NCBI RefSeq assembly: GCF_023556315.2
Contig: NZ_CP116221.1
Span: forward strand, 2,491,001-2,555,000
Direction of reading: 5' to 3'
Length of the DNA stretch: 64,000 nt
Origin: Psychroserpens ponticola
GTDB taxonomy: Bacteria > Bacteroidota > Bacteroidia > Flavobacteriales > Flavobacteriaceae
The translations under genes and the position numbers were made by a program. Below, one piece after another: positions 17,578-26,932 of this stretch; position 1 is the stretch's first letter; every line of letters starts with the position of its first letter. The notes under the pieces are model-generated. The model had not been told where the DNA came from and made no database searches. It was given only the letters and a program-made list of their open reading frames with translations.

Positions 17578-19032
17578 TTACAGTAAAGGCGACCATAGCC
17601 TAGCATAAGATTCTTTAAGCTTAGATAGTTTTGAACGATTTTTCCAAGTATCAAAATTAATACATTCGCTATTTTTTAAATCGTCTAAAAAATGAGATTT
17701 TAATAATTCGCTTTGATGCTTATTATAAATTAAGGCATTGATTTCGAAGTTAATATTAAAACTTCTGTTATCAAGATTACACGTACCAATAGTTGAAAAC
17801 ACATCGTCTACCACTAATGTTTTTGCATGAATAAAACCTTTGTTATAGCGGTGTACTTTAACACCTGCTTCTAAGAGTTTTTCTAAATTAGAATTAGTTG
17901 CATGCTTGGCTATCCAAGAATCTGAATCTTTTGGAATGAGTAATTTCACATCAACACCTATCTTTGAAGCAATCTGCAACGCAGTTATTATTTGGTCATT
18001 AGGAATGAAATATGGTGTTGTTAAATAAATATAGTCTTCAGCATTATTTATAGCTGTTAATATGGCTTCCATTATGTTAGCCCAATCTGTATCAGGACCA
18101 CTAGCTGCAATTTGTATTGCTACATTGCCATCAAAATTAATTTTAGGAAAATAACTTTTTTTAATTTCTATAGCATGTTCTGTAACAAAATCCCAAGTCG
18201 TTAAAAAATGAAATTGCAGTACTTTTACAGCTTCACCATAAATTCTTAAATGCGTATCTCTCCAGTAGATTGTATTACTTCCATTATTTACATAGTTATC
18301 AGATACATTAACACCTCCAACATACCCTATTTCACCATCAATAATTGCTATTTTTCTATGATTTCGATAGTTAGACTTTCCTGTTAAGCTAGAGAATAAG
18401 ACAGGCATAAATGGAACATACTCTACTCCACTTTCATGAAGTTTTTGCTTCATTTTAGAAGACAATTTACTGCCAACATCGTCATAAGACAGCTTCACTT
18501 CAATACCTTGTTTTGATTTTTCGCAAACAATATCTAATAATTCTGTACCAATAAGATCATCTTTAATGATGTAATATTCAAGATGTATGTGATTTTTTGC
18601 TTGTCTTAAATCTTCGAGTAGTCGTTTAAATTTAACCTCACCATTTTTTAAAATTTCTACGTCATTATTTAAAGTTAGCGGTGATTTTTCACTAGCTCTA
18701 AGCAATTTTATAAGTTTAATTTTATCATCTAAACCAATCGTAACATCTTCAAATTTTTTCTCTTCAAAACGAAGGTTTTTACCAACAGATTTAATGATAT
18801 TACTATTAGCAATATCTTTTCTATTGAACAGTTTAGTTTTTCTATATTCTTGTCCGAAAAGATAATAAACAACTAACCCAAAAAACGGAAAAAAGATTAA
18901 AACTAGAATATAAGCAATAGTCTTAGAAGGATTTATATTTTTAAGAAGAATGGTTATTACAGCTGACACAGCAAGTAAATAATTAAAAACCAGCAATATC
19001 GACCAGACATTATCCTTAATAAAAGCTATCAT
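17578..19032 (-). CDS. cls: Cardiolipin synthase (phospholipase D family)
   Basis: It condenses two phosphatidylglycerol molecules into cardiolipin in the inner membrane. The 484-residue protein has two N-terminal membrane helices (about residues 8-30 and 38-60). It has two HKD phospholipase D motifs, the first at H225/K227/D232 (NHRKIAIIDG) and the second at H402/K404/D409 (IHAKTLVVDD). Length and layout match bacterial Cls. Its start codon directly abuts the stop of the upstream lytic transglycosylase gene, so the two are co-transcribed and perhaps translationally coupled. Confidence 0.94.
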   Translation of the reverse strand: MIAFIKDNVWSILLVFNYLLAVSAVITILLKNINPSKTIAYILVLIFFPFFGLVVYYLFGQEYRKTKLFNRKDIANSNIIKSVGKNLRFEEKKFEDVTIGLDDKIKLIKLLRASEKSPLTLNNDVEILKNGEVKFKRLLEDLRQAKNHIHLEYYIIKDDLIGTELLDIVCEKSKQGIEVKLSYDDVGSKLSSKMKQKLHESGVEYVPFMPVLFSSLTGKSNYRNHRKIAIIDGEIGYVGGVNVSDNYVNNGSNTIYWRDTHLRIYGEAVKVLQFHFLTTWDFVTEHAIEIKKSYFPKINFDGNVAIQIAASGPDTDWANIMEAILTAINNAEDYIYLTTPYFIPNDQIITALQIASKIGVDVKLLIPKDSDSWIAKHATNSNLEKLLEAGVKVHRYNKGFIHAKTLVVDDVFSTIGTCNLDNRSFNINFEINALIYNKHQSELLKSHFLDDLKNSECINFDTWKNRSKLSKLKESYARLWSPLL

Positions 19033-19986
19033 TTATGGTTTTACAGAATAGAATCCATCTTTAGGAATATCTATGCTATATTTTTTTCTCGATTTATTAT
19101 TTAAATGTGGTTCTCTCAACCAAGGATTGTGAAGTTTTAATATTTTATAATTGATACCAAATCCTTTAGCAAACTCAGAAAAATCTTTAACTATAGTATC
19201 TACTTCAACTTTATATGTTGGCACAGAAGTATATAAATCATCATTACTAAAGTTAAAACCATATTGGTTAGGATGGTTTAGTATTTCTTTAAGAGCAACA
19301 ATTCTAAACAAATATCGACCAGTTTCTTCGCCTAGTAATAAATCGTAGTAATCTGTTACTCCTTGTTCTTTTAAGCGTCTTGAAACTCCTGCATTACCAG
19401 CATTATATGCAGCTGCAGCTAGAGTCCATGAACCCAATTGTTCTTTTGCTTTAAGCAAATATTTACAAGCGACTTCAGTAGACATTTCTAAGTGGTAACG
19501 CTCATCAACATTTTTATTTATTTCTAAACCATTTTCTCTTCCTGTAGTTGGCATAATTTGCCAAACGCCTCTTGCTCCTGCTGGTGACACAGCATTTGTA
19601 AGTCCACTTTCAATAACAGCCAAATATTTAAAATCATCTGGCACACCATTCTTTTTTAAAATAGGCTCAATTATAGGAAAATATTTAGCTGCACGTTTAA
19701 ACATCAATAATCCATTAGATTGCCAATAGGTATTTACTAGTAATTCTCTATCCATTCGCTCTAAAATATCAGGATTATTTAATGGAACAGCTTCACCAGC
19801 AAAATCTAGAGCTCCAGGAACAGATAATGCATAAACATTATAACTATTAGCAGATTCAGTTTCATTAATTGAATTGTGTTTTTCTGAAACTTGATTATCA
19901 GAAGGAGATTTCTGCATCGCAAAAATGAATAATCCAGACACAGCAATTAAACCAATTGTCGTTAATATATTTTTAATCGTCTTCAT
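19033..19986 (-). CDS. Lytic transglycosylase, SLT domain (MltD-like, no LysM)
   Basis: It cleaves peptidoglycan glycan strands, forming 1,6-anhydro ends. The 317-residue protein has an N-terminal membrane helix or signal (about residues 8-24). The SLT/GEWL domain (about 110-235) has the catalytic glutamate E126 in LAVIESGLTN, followed by SPAGARGVWQIMPTTGR and the AAAAYNAG motif. MltD proteins usually carry C-terminal LysM repeats; none is recognisable here, although the C-terminal 70 residues (VPTYKVEVDTIVKDFSEFAK onward) could be a divergent one. It forms a two-gene operon with cls. Confidence 0.9.
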   Translation of the reverse strand: MKTIKNILTTIGLIAVSGLFIFAMQKSPSDNQVSEKHNSINETESANSYNVYALSVPGALDFAGEAVPLNNPDILERMDRELLVNTYWQSNGLLMFKRAAKYFPIIEPILKKNGVPDDFKYLAVIESGLTNAVSPAGARGVWQIMPTTGRENGLEINKNVDERYHLEMSTEVACKYLLKAKEQLGSWTLAAAAYNAGNAGVSRRLKEQGVTDYYDLLLGEETGRYLFRIVALKEILNHPNQYGFNFSNDDLYTSVPTYKVEVDTIVKDFSEFAKGFGINYKILKLHNPWLREPHLNNKSRKKYSIDIPKDGFYSVKP

Positions 19987-20026
19987 ATTACTTTTTTTAT
20001 AAATGTATAAAATATTACACTGGCTA

Positions 20027-20695
20027 TCAAGCCTGATTTAAGATAAGTTTTGGTAAATTTTCGTTAAACCACTTAAACTTATTGATGATCATGATATGCG
20101 TTCCTCCTTTTACGACCAAACAATTACCAATACAAGAATGTGGAAATATAGAATCCTTTTCTCCATGAATATAAATCGCAGCAGCATTAGGTTGGTCTTG
20201 ATTCCACTCAATTACATTTTCAATTGCCCAATCTAAATAGTGTTTATCACTCACTGAAAGGTACTTTTTATATAATTCTACTCGTTTAGTAACGGTTTCT
20301 CCAAATGCATATTTTGCTAAGAAATCAATATTACTGACCAATTGTGTGGGTAATATTTTATAAGCCTTAGTTATTTTCATGAGTTTCATCCGTTTTGGCA
20401 ATTCATGTTTAGACTTTACACTAGACACTACGAAAAGTTTCCTAAGTTTCATATGCTTACTCATTTCTTGAACTAGAATTCCTCCAAAAGACACACCTAA
20501 CAATACGATGTTATCATGTTCTATTTTAGCTATCATACGCTTAGCATAAGACTCGAGAGACTCCTTTTTATTTGGAATCATCCATTCTAGCCAATGCATT
20601 TGAAATTGATCTTCAGATAACTTTATGTGTTCAAAAATTGTTGGGTTAGCAGCCATTCCTGGCATGAAGTAAACATGTATGATCTCTTGAGACAT
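20027..20695 (-). CDS. Alpha/beta hydrolase
   Basis: A 222-residue single-domain protein. The nucleophile elbow is GVSFGG with S69, and the catalytic histidine is probably H200 in GGTHIMI. The acid is probably the aspartate in IHGEKDSIFP. No signal peptide is present, so it acts in the cytoplasm. The substrate cannot be inferred. It lies 40 bases upstream of the transglycosylase gene on the same strand and might join that operon, although the gap is larger than between the other two. Confidence 0.82.
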   Translation of the reverse strand: MSQEIIHVYFMPGMAANPTIFEHIKLSEDQFQMHWLEWMIPNKKESLESYAKRMIAKIEHDNIVLLGVSFGGILVQEMSKHMKLRKLFVVSSVKSKHELPKRMKLMKITKAYKILPTQLVSNIDFLAKYAFGETVTKRVELYKKYLSVSDKHYLDWAIENVIEWNQDQPNAAAIYIHGEKDSIFPHSCIGNCLVVKGGTHIMIINKFKWFNENLPKLILNQA

Positions 20696-20740
20696 AAGTA
20701 TTTAAAAATCAGTTATTTTTAGTTTCTGTTAATTTTTTTG

Positions 20741-20748
20741 TAAATTTG
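20741..20748 (+). promoter_or_regulatory. Probable -7 box of the gene at 20814
   Basis: TAAATTTG matches TAnnTTTG and lies 65 bases before the start codon at 20814. No TTG is found at the preferred spacing. Confidence 0.4.
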
Positions 20749-20813
20749 TATCACAAAACTATATAAACTTATAGTTTCTACCTTACCAACCATTGAATTA
20801 AATACAAATTATT

Positions 20814-21110
20814 ATGATTGATGCAGCAGAACTGATTGACAACGACTTTTTACGTCAATTTGAACTTAAGGTTGAAGGTGAACTTGCCAAAATTGAATAC
20901 GCTCTCCAAGATCGTAAAATATTCTTAACAAAACTTATTATTCCTGATGGAATTAAATCAGAAGATTTTGAAGAAGAATTTTTGACTCTAGTCTTTGAAA
21001 ATATTGCAGAACGCAATATTAGCGTAGTTCCAACGAGTCCTGAAATTGCTAAATTTATTAGACGACACCGAAAGTATAAAAAGATGCTACCAGTTGGCAT
21101 AAGAATATAA
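20814..21110 (+). CDS. Small GNAT-like N-acetyltransferase (COG2388 type)
   Basis: A 98-residue protein that resembles the compact YjdJ/GTN-type acetyltransferase-like family. A short strand pair (ELAKIEYALQDRKIFLTKLIIP) is followed by a helix and then by the strand ISVVPTSPEIAKFIRRH, which in this family includes the conserved region near the acetyl-CoA site. The usual family glycine motif is weak here, so activity is uncertain. It is a single gene with its own promoter box and a terminator shared with the convergent mtaB gene. Confidence 0.7.
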   Translation: MIDAAELIDNDFLRQFELKVEGELAKIEYALQDRKIFLTKLIIPDGIKSEDFEEEFLTLVFENIAERNISVVPTSPEIAKFIRRHRKYKKMLPVGIRI

Positions 21111-21122
21111 TATCTTAGACAT

Positions 21123-21154
21123 AAAAAACCGAAGCATGATGCTTTGGTTTTTTT
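21123..21154. terminator. Bidirectional terminator between the acetyltransferase and mtaB genes
   Basis: The stem CCGAAGCAT/ATGCTTTGG, with one G-T pair, is flanked by A6 and T7. The T run overlaps the mtaB stop codon (21153-21155). Confidence 0.87.
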
Positions 21155-22478
21155 ATACTATTTCTTCTTGTACAAAATTAAATCTCACCAATCCATCTTC
21201 ATCAATTTTAGTTAAATCAACAGTCTGTAAAGTATTCACTAATTCTGGATTCCAAGGCGCTTTTACTTTCACGTAGTTTTCTGTAAACCCATGAATATAA
21301 CCTTCTTTATTTTCGCCTTCAAAAAGCACTGTTCTGGTGCTTCCTAATTGTTGTTCATAAAATGCTCTGCGTTTTTTAGCTGAAAGACCACGTAACATTT
21401 TACTACGCTTTGCACGAACATTTTTAGGCACAACACCTTCTAAAGATGCAGCTACAGTATTATCTCTTTCTGAATACGTAAACACATGCAAATAAGAAAG
21501 GTCCAATTCATTCAAAAAATTATACGTTTCTAAAAACAAATCATCTGTTTCACCAGGAAAACCAACAATAACATCTACTCCTATACAAGCATGAGGCATT
21601 GTTTCTTTAATTTTATTAACACGATCGATGTACAATTCTGTCATATAACGACGACGCATTAGTTTAAGCAGTTCATTACTTCCACTCTGCAAAGGAATAT
21701 GAAAATGTGGTACAAATGAATTACTTTGAGACACGAATTCTATCGTTTCGTTTTTCAGTAAATTAGGTTCTATTGAAGATATACGCAAACGCTCAATACC
21801 TTGAACTTTGTCTAAAGCCTTAACAAGTTCATAGAAGGTGTGCTCATGTTTTTTATTTCCAAATTCGCCTTTTCCATAGTCTCCGATATTAACACCAGTT
21901 AGTACAATTTCTTTAATGTTTTTTTCAGAAATTTCTTTTGCATTCTGAAGTACATTCTCTAAAGTATCACTTCTAGAAATCCCTCTTGCTAATGGAATTG
22001 TACAATAGGTACATTTATAATCGCATCCATCTTGAACTTTTAAAAATGCTCTAGTGCGATCACCAAAAGAATAACTCCCAACATAAAAATCGGCATCTTG
22101 AATTTCACAACTGTGAACTTCTCCCATGTCATTTTTGGTCAAATCATTAAGATAGCTTGTGATATTAAATTTTTCGGTTGCGCCTAATACCAAATCTACA
22201 CCATCAACATCTGCCAATTCTTGAGGTTTTAATTGCGCATAACAACCTATTGCAGCAACGAAAGCTTCTGGATTTACTTTTTGAGCTTGTTTTACTATAG
22301 ATTTAAAACGCTTGTCAGCATTTTCGGTCACAGAACATGTGTTAATCACATAGATATCTGCTTCCTCCTTAAAATCTACACGCTCAAAACCTTCCGAAGA
22401 AAAGTTTCTAGCAATTGTAGACGTTTCAGAGAAGTTTAGTTTACAACCTAACGTATAAAATGCGACTTTTTTATTCAT
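21153..22478 (-). CDS. mtaB: tRNA t6A37 methylthiotransferase MtaB
   Basis: A radical SAM enzyme that converts N6-threonylcarbamoyladenosine at position 37 of ANN-decoding tRNAs to its 2-methylthio form. The 441-residue protein has three N-terminal cluster cysteines (C12, C48, C79) in the UPF0004 domain. The radical SAM motif is CxxxCxxC at C152, C156 and C159 (GCDYKCTYC). A C-terminal TRAM domain covers about residues 370-435. The order and length match MtaB rather than MiaB or RimO. This is a single gene. Confidence 0.94.
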   Translation of the reverse strand: MNKKVAFYTLGCKLNFSETSTIARNFSSEGFERVDFKEEADIYVINTCSVTENADKRFKSIVKQAQKVNPEAFVAAIGCYAQLKPQELADVDGVDLVLGATEKFNITSYLNDLTKNDMGEVHSCEIQDADFYVGSYSFGDRTRAFLKVQDGCDYKCTYCTIPLARGISRSDTLENVLQNAKEISEKNIKEIVLTGVNIGDYGKGEFGNKKHEHTFYELVKALDKVQGIERLRISSIEPNLLKNETIEFVSQSNSFVPHFHIPLQSGSNELLKLMRRRYMTELYIDRVNKIKETMPHACIGVDVIVGFPGETDDLFLETYNFLNELDLSYLHVFTYSERDNTVAASLEGVVPKNVRAKRSKMLRGLSAKKRRAFYEQQLGSTRTVLFEGENKEGYIHGFTENYVKVKAPWNPELVNTLQTVDLTKIDEDGLVRFNFVQEEIV

Positions 22479-22560
22479 AACTCGATTAGTATTTCCGTGA
22501 GCACAGAAATCTATTTATATTTACTCGTTCTTAAATTTAGAGAGAGCAAATTTACAATTA

Positions 22561-24198
22561 ATGAGCAATATCCTAAAACCTCTGTATAGCAAATATTCAT
22601 TTTCAATGGCAATATTGAGTGTATTTGCTCTTTTTTTGCTCTTTTCATGCGGAAATGAATCGAATTCTGATAAAAACCACCTTGTTTTTAAATATAATGA
22701 ACATAAAAATATAGGATCATTAGATCCAGCATTTGCAAAAGATAATGCAGATATTTGGGCTATTAATCAATTATTTAATGGTTTGGTTCAAATGGATGAA
22801 AATCTGAATGTACAACCTTGTATTGCTAAAGATTGGACAATTTCTGAAGATGCACTCACCTATTCGTTTTCACTTCGGAATGATGTACAGTTTCATAAAC
22901 ATCAATTATTTGGAAACGATTCAACCAAAATAGTAACAGCAGTTGATTTTGAATATAGTTTCAACCGCTTGTTAGATAAAAAAATAGCATCTCCAGGAAG
23001 TTGGACTCTTAATAAAGTCGAAAAATTTACAGCTATTAATGACACACTATTCCAAATTCAATTAAAACAAGCATTTCCAGCATTTCTTGGACTATTAACC
23101 ATGAAGTATTGCTCTGTAGTGCCTAAGGAAATTGTAGAACATAATAAAACGGATTTCAGGTCTCATCCAATAGGAACAGGTCCATTTAAATTTAAGCGTT
23201 GGGAAGAAAATTTAAAACTGGTATTTAGAAAGAATGAAACGTATTTTGAAACAGATAGCAATGGACAACAATTACCATATTTAGAAGCTGTAGCCATTAC
23301 ATTTTTGCCAGATAAGCAAAGTGAATTTTTACAATTTGCGCAAGGTAATATCGATTTCGTATCTGGTTTAGACGCCTCATACAAGGATGAGATATTGACT
23401 GCAAGTGGACAATTAAGACCTTCATATGAAACTGAGGTCAACATGATTCGTGGTCCATATCTCAATACAGAATATCTGGCTTTTTATATGGAAACTGAAT
23501 TGCCAGAATTGCAATCTGATATGCTTCGGAAAGCTATTAACTATGGATTTGATCGTCAAAAAATGATGACGTATTTACGAAACGGCATTGGTATTCCAGC
23601 AAATGGAGGCTTTATTCCTAAAGGACTTCCTGGATATGATGAAACAATTGGTTTTAGTTTTCAGCCTGAAAAAGCAAAACAATTAGTACAGCAATTTAAA
23701 ACTGAAACTGGAATTACTAATCCAGAAATAACCATAACAACTACCAGTAATTATTTAAGTTTTTGTGAATATATTCAAAGAGAATTACAAAAAATAGGGA
23801 TTATAGTAAATATAGATGTTATTCCTCCTGCAACATTAAAAGACGCAAAAGCTAATGGAAAATTAGATCTATTTAGAGCAAGTTGGGTTGCTGATTATCC
23901 AGATGCCGAAAACTATTTATCATTGTATTACAGTAAGAATTTTGCACCAAATGGCCCGAATTACACGCACTTTAAAAGTGAATTATTTGACCAATGGTAT
24001 GAAAAAGCATTTACAATAACAGACACCAAATCACGTGAAATATTATATACTAAAATGGATAGTTTGGTTATGGTTAAAACTCCTGTAGTTCCTTTATTTT
24101 ATGATGAAGTAGTAAGATTTACTAGAAAGCAAGTTTCAGGATTAGGCATCAATCCAATAAATCTTTTAGATTTAAAGCGTGTTAGAAAAACGAACTAA
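22561..24198 (+). CDS. Oligopeptide/dipeptide-binding lipoprotein (ABC family 5 substrate-binding protein)
   Basis: A 545-residue DppA/OppA-type solute-binding protein. The N-terminal segment includes a lipobox ending at C30 (LLFSC). The SBP_bac_5 fold is shown by DENLNVQPCIAKDWTISEDA, SYSFSLRNDVQFHKH in the N-lobe, the HPIGTGPFKFKRWEEN motif near residue 202, and the C-lobe LFRASWVADYPDAENYLSLYYS. No permease or ATPase genes are adjacent, so it is an orphan binding protein that would need to pair with a transporter encoded elsewhere. The gene is convergent with the PD40-repeat gene. Confidence 0.9.
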   Translation: MSNILKPLYSKYSFSMAILSVFALFLLFSCGNESNSDKNHLVFKYNEHKNIGSLDPAFAKDNADIWAINQLFNGLVQMDENLNVQPCIAKDWTISEDALTYSFSLRNDVQFHKHQLFGNDSTKIVTAVDFEYSFNRLLDKKIASPGSWTLNKVEKFTAINDTLFQIQLKQAFPAFLGLLTMKYCSVVPKEIVEHNKTDFRSHPIGTGPFKFKRWEENLKLVFRKNETYFETDSNGQQLPYLEAVAITFLPDKQSEFLQFAQGNIDFVSGLDASYKDEILTASGQLRPSYETEVNMIRGPYLNTEYLAFYMETELPELQSDMLRKAINYGFDRQKMMTYLRNGIGIPANGGFIPKGLPGYDETIGFSFQPEKAKQLVQQFKTETGITNPEITITTTSNYLSFCEYIQRELQKIGIIVNIDVIPPATLKDAKANGKLDLFRASWVADYPDAENYLSLYYSKNFAPNGPNYTHFKSELFDQWYEKAFTITDTKSREILYTKMDSLVMVKTPVVPLFYDEVVRFTRKQVSGLGINPINLLDLKRVRKTN

Positions 24199-24316
24199 AG
24201 GTTTGCTACAAACCGTTTACTGGATTGGTATTGAATTATAATGCTTATTCTCGATACAAATTTCACTCAATTTAAATCGTAAAATTCACTCGAATTAACG
24301 AATCAAAAATAATTTG

Positions 24317-25222
24317 TTATTCTTTTATAAAGTAATAGATATCGTCTTCACCTTTTCCTCCTTCACGATTAGATGTAAAATATCCAGATTTACCATCAGG
24401 TAAAAGTTCAAAACACATATCATCTGCTTTGCTATTTATTGGAGCTGGCATTAATTCTGGCACACCAAATTTTCCATCTGGACCAATTTCAGCTTTGTAT
24501 AAATCCAATCCACCAATTCCTTTTGCACGATCAGAAGAAAAGTAAAGTGTATTATCTGAACTTAAATACGGAAACATTTCTTTTCTAGGCGAATTCAATT
24601 TTGCACCTAGGTTTTCGGGTTTGCCATATTTATTGTTTCCAAGAATTTTCACTCTAAAGATATCAGTAGGCCCTTTTGCACTTGGAATATTTGATGTAAA
24701 ATACAAAAATTGTCCATCAGGACTAACCGATGGATGACCATAAGAATAACGTTGATCACAAAAATGCAATGGCTTAAAATTCATATAGCCTTTACCTTCA
24801 ACAAACTCACCTCTTTCAAGTCTTAAGTTTCTTGTTTTATCATCATATTTATACACATCACCACGCTTTTTCTCATTTGTGGTTACGTACATATATTGTC
24901 CATCTTTACTGAATCCTGCCGTAGAACTATTAAATACAAATCGATCTGATGATACAAATTCTTTAGTATTAATAATGTTTCCATCGTCAGTCATTTCACC
25001 ATGATAAACTGTAAAAATCTGTTGGCTATCATCATTTCTTTCAACTGAACCAAAACTATTCACTTTATATCTTGAATAATATACAATTCCATCTTTAACA
25101 TGCACCACACCATATTGGCTTAGTTCGTCATTAAGCGAAATGTTTTTTAAAGTATAGGTTTCATTTTGAGAACTAACAGAAGCTGTAACTGCTAAGGTTA
25201 ATATAAGTAGGAAGGTTTTCAT
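24317..25222 (-). CDS. Exported WD40-like (PD40) beta-propeller protein
   Basis: I place the start at the methionine of the signal peptide MKTFLLILTLAVTASVSSQ (25222), not at the in-frame ATG 33 bases upstream (25255), which lies inside the previous gene. The mature protein is a series of PD40 blades, for example HPSVSPDGQFLYFTSNIPS, FPYLSSDNTLYFSSDRAKG and CFELLPDGKSGYFTSNREGG. This type of propeller is common in OmpA-linked and gliding or T9SS-associated envelope proteins of Bacteroidota, but no OmpA domain is present here. It is the second gene of a pair with the nucleotidyltransferase-like gene. Confidence 0.85.
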   Translation of the reverse strand: MKTFLLILTLAVTASVSSQNETYTLKNISLNDELSQYGVVHVKDGIVYYSRYKVNSFGSVERNDDSQQIFTVYHGEMTDDGNIINTKEFVSSDRFVFNSSTAGFSKDGQYMYVTTNEKKRGDVYKYDDKTRNLRLERGEFVEGKGYMNFKPLHFCDQRYSYGHPSVSPDGQFLYFTSNIPSAKGPTDIFRVKILGNNKYGKPENLGAKLNSPRKEMFPYLSSDNTLYFSSDRAKGIGGLDLYKAEIGPDGKFGVPELMPAPINSKADDMCFELLPDGKSGYFTSNREGGKGEDDIYYFIKE

Positions 25223-25233
25223 TTTAGTTCTAT

Positions 25234-26415
25234 TTATTCGTCTTTTTTTCGCCATTGTTTGGTCTCTTCAAAAATATACTCAAGTATTGCTTTATCAACA
25301 TCTGAAAACTCTATATCTCTTCGTTTCATAACTACTTCTGCAACTTCAAACGCTTTTTTAGTGAGATAAGTCGTAAACCCAGAATTTCCGCCCCAACTAA
25401 AACTAGGCACAAAATTTCTAGGAAAACCGCTTCCAAATATATTAGCACTTACACCAACAACTGTACCAGTATTAAACATGGTATTGATTCCACATTTGCT
25501 ATGATCTCCCATCATTAATCCACAAAACTGCAATCCAGTTTTAGCAAATCCTTGAGTCTCATAATTCCAAAGACGCACTTCAGCATAATTATTTTTTAAA
25601 TTAGAATTATTAGTATCTGCACCAAGATTACACCATTCACCTATAACAGAATTTCCCAAAAAACCATCATGACCTTTATTAGAGTAGCCAAAAAGAACAG
25701 AATTATTCACTTCTCCTCCAACTTTACTATGTGGTCCAATAGTCGTTGGCCCATAAATTTTAGCAGCTAATTTTAGCGTTGCATGTTCACAAAGAGCGAA
25801 AGGTCCTCTAACTAAACTTCCTTCCATAATTTCGGCATCTTTTCCAATATAAATTGGACCAGAACTAGCATTTAAAGTTGCAAACTCAATTTTTGCACCT
25901 TCTTCAATGAAGATATTTTGAGCATTGATACAATTATTTGAATCTGGAATGGGTTGAGATTTACGATTCTGAGTTAATAATTCAAAATCTTCATTTATTG
26001 CTTCACCATTTTTTGAAAAAATATCCCAAGTGTGTTCAATCTTAATGAGATCTGAATTATATTCTATAGCTTCATAAGTATCAAAATTGACCTCATCTTG
26101 AGTATCTTTAGAAAAGAACGCAATTACATCTTCACCTTTAAAAATGGCTTGATTCGCTCTTAGATTTTTTACCAAGGCGACTAATTCATTATTTGGCAAA
26201 TACGACGCGTTAATCATGACATTAGAATCCATTTCAACCATTGGAAATTTCTCAGAAAGGTAGTCTTCTGTGATTGTGGTTGTGGTAAAGCCTAACTGTT
26301 TTTCCCATTTTTCTCTAATGGTTAAAATACCAACTCTTATTTCTGCTACTGGTTTTGTGAATGTAAATGGTAATAAATTATTACGTGAAGGACCATCAAA
26401 AAGAATGTAGTTCAT
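25234..26415 (-). CDS. GlmU-family sugar nucleotidyltransferase-like protein
   Basis: A 393-residue protein with a degenerate nucleotidyltransferase N-terminal domain (MNYILFDGPSRNNLLPFTF at the start, then KPVAEIRVGILTIREKWE). The C-terminal part is a left-handed beta-helix (about residues 170-340) built of hexapeptide repeats such as IYIGKDAEIMEGSLVRGPFA. The canonical GXGTRM activation loop of pyrophosphorylases is not evident, so catalytic activity is uncertain. It belongs to the 'putative sugar nucleotidyl transferase' family widespread in Bacteroidota. A possible promoter box on the minus strand (TACATTTG, 26442-26449) lies just upstream. Confidence 0.82.
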   Translation of the reverse strand: MNYILFDGPSRNNLLPFTFTKPVAEIRVGILTIREKWEKQLGFTTTTITEDYLSEKFPMVEMDSNVMINASYLPNNELVALVKNLRANQAIFKGEDVIAFFSKDTQDEVNFDTYEAIEYNSDLIKIEHTWDIFSKNGEAINEDFELLTQNRKSQPIPDSNNCINAQNIFIEEGAKIEFATLNASSGPIYIGKDAEIMEGSLVRGPFALCEHATLKLAAKIYGPTTIGPHSKVGGEVNNSVLFGYSNKGHDGFLGNSVIGEWCNLGADTNNSNLKNNYAEVRLWNYETQGFAKTGLQFCGLMMGDHSKCGINTMFNTGTVVGVSANIFGSGFPRNFVPSFSWGGNSGFTTYLTKKAFEVAEVVMKRRDIEFSDVDKAILEYIFEETKQWRKKDE

Positions 26416-26466
26416 GACTGTGATAAAAATTATAGTTAAATCAAATGTAAAGCAATTGTAGGTAAC

Positions 26467-26499
26467 AAAAAAGCCTTCGAGATAAATCCTGAAGGCTTT
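26467..26499 (-). terminator. Rho-independent terminator of the L31 gene
   Basis: The stem AAAGCCTTC/GAAGGCTTT with a 12-base loop is followed on the minus strand by six T. It lies 22 bases after the stop codon at 26521. Confidence 0.87.
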
Positions 26500-26520
26500 G
26501 AGTATATAATTAAATATCGC

Positions 26521-26772
26521 TTATTTCTTAAATTTAGCGTATTTGTTTTTGAACTTATCAATACGACCAGCTGTATCTACTAATTTAGATTTACCAGTGT
26601 AATATGGATGAGATGTTCTTGAAATTTCCAATTTCACTACTGGATATTCAACACCATCAACTTCTAAAGTTTCACTAGTATCTGCTGTTGACTTTGTTAA
26701 AAACACGTCATCGTTTGACATATCTTTAAATGCTACAAGTCTATAATTTTCTGGATGTATTCCTTTTTTCAT
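26521..26772 (-). CDS. rpmE2: 50S ribosomal protein L31, type B
   Basis: An 83-residue protein beginning [20 protein letters not shown], with the conserved block [20 protein letters not shown] and the ending [11 protein letters not shown]. It lacks the CxxC zinc ligands of L31 type A, so it is the zinc-independent paralogue form, which is the only L31 in many Bacteroidota. The gene is monocistronic, with a near-consensus promoter at 26810-26839 and its own terminator. No zinc uptake regulator site is apparent. Confidence 0.96.
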   Translation of the reverse strand: MKKGIHPENYRLVAFKDMSNDDVFLTKSTADTSETLEVDGVEYPVVKLEISRTSHPYYTGKSKLVDTAGRIDKFKNKYAKFKK

Positions 26773-26809
26773 CTCTTTATTCTTTAAAATCCTTACTATT
26801 TTGGAGGTG

Positions 26810-26839
26810 CAAATTTAAGTAATTTTTGTAAATTACCAA
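26810..26839 (-). promoter_or_regulatory. Consensus Bacteroidetes promoter of the L31 gene
   Basis: On the minus strand TTG (26837-26839) is followed after exactly 19 bases by TAAATTTG (26810-26817). The spacing is identical to the rpmH promoter. The start codon lies about 38 bases downstream. Confidence 0.8.
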
Positions 26840-26932
26840 TAAATTATTTCTTTTTTTATTTACAAAAGAATTGTAACAAATTTAATCAATAATATACTAA
26901 CCAAACGTATTAACTAAATAATCAACTAAATT

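Noticed and set aside
24200-24214. Small hairpin GGTTTG/CAAACC after the oligopeptide-binding gene
   Set aside because: The stem is only six pairs and is not followed by a T run, so it is not a convincing terminator.
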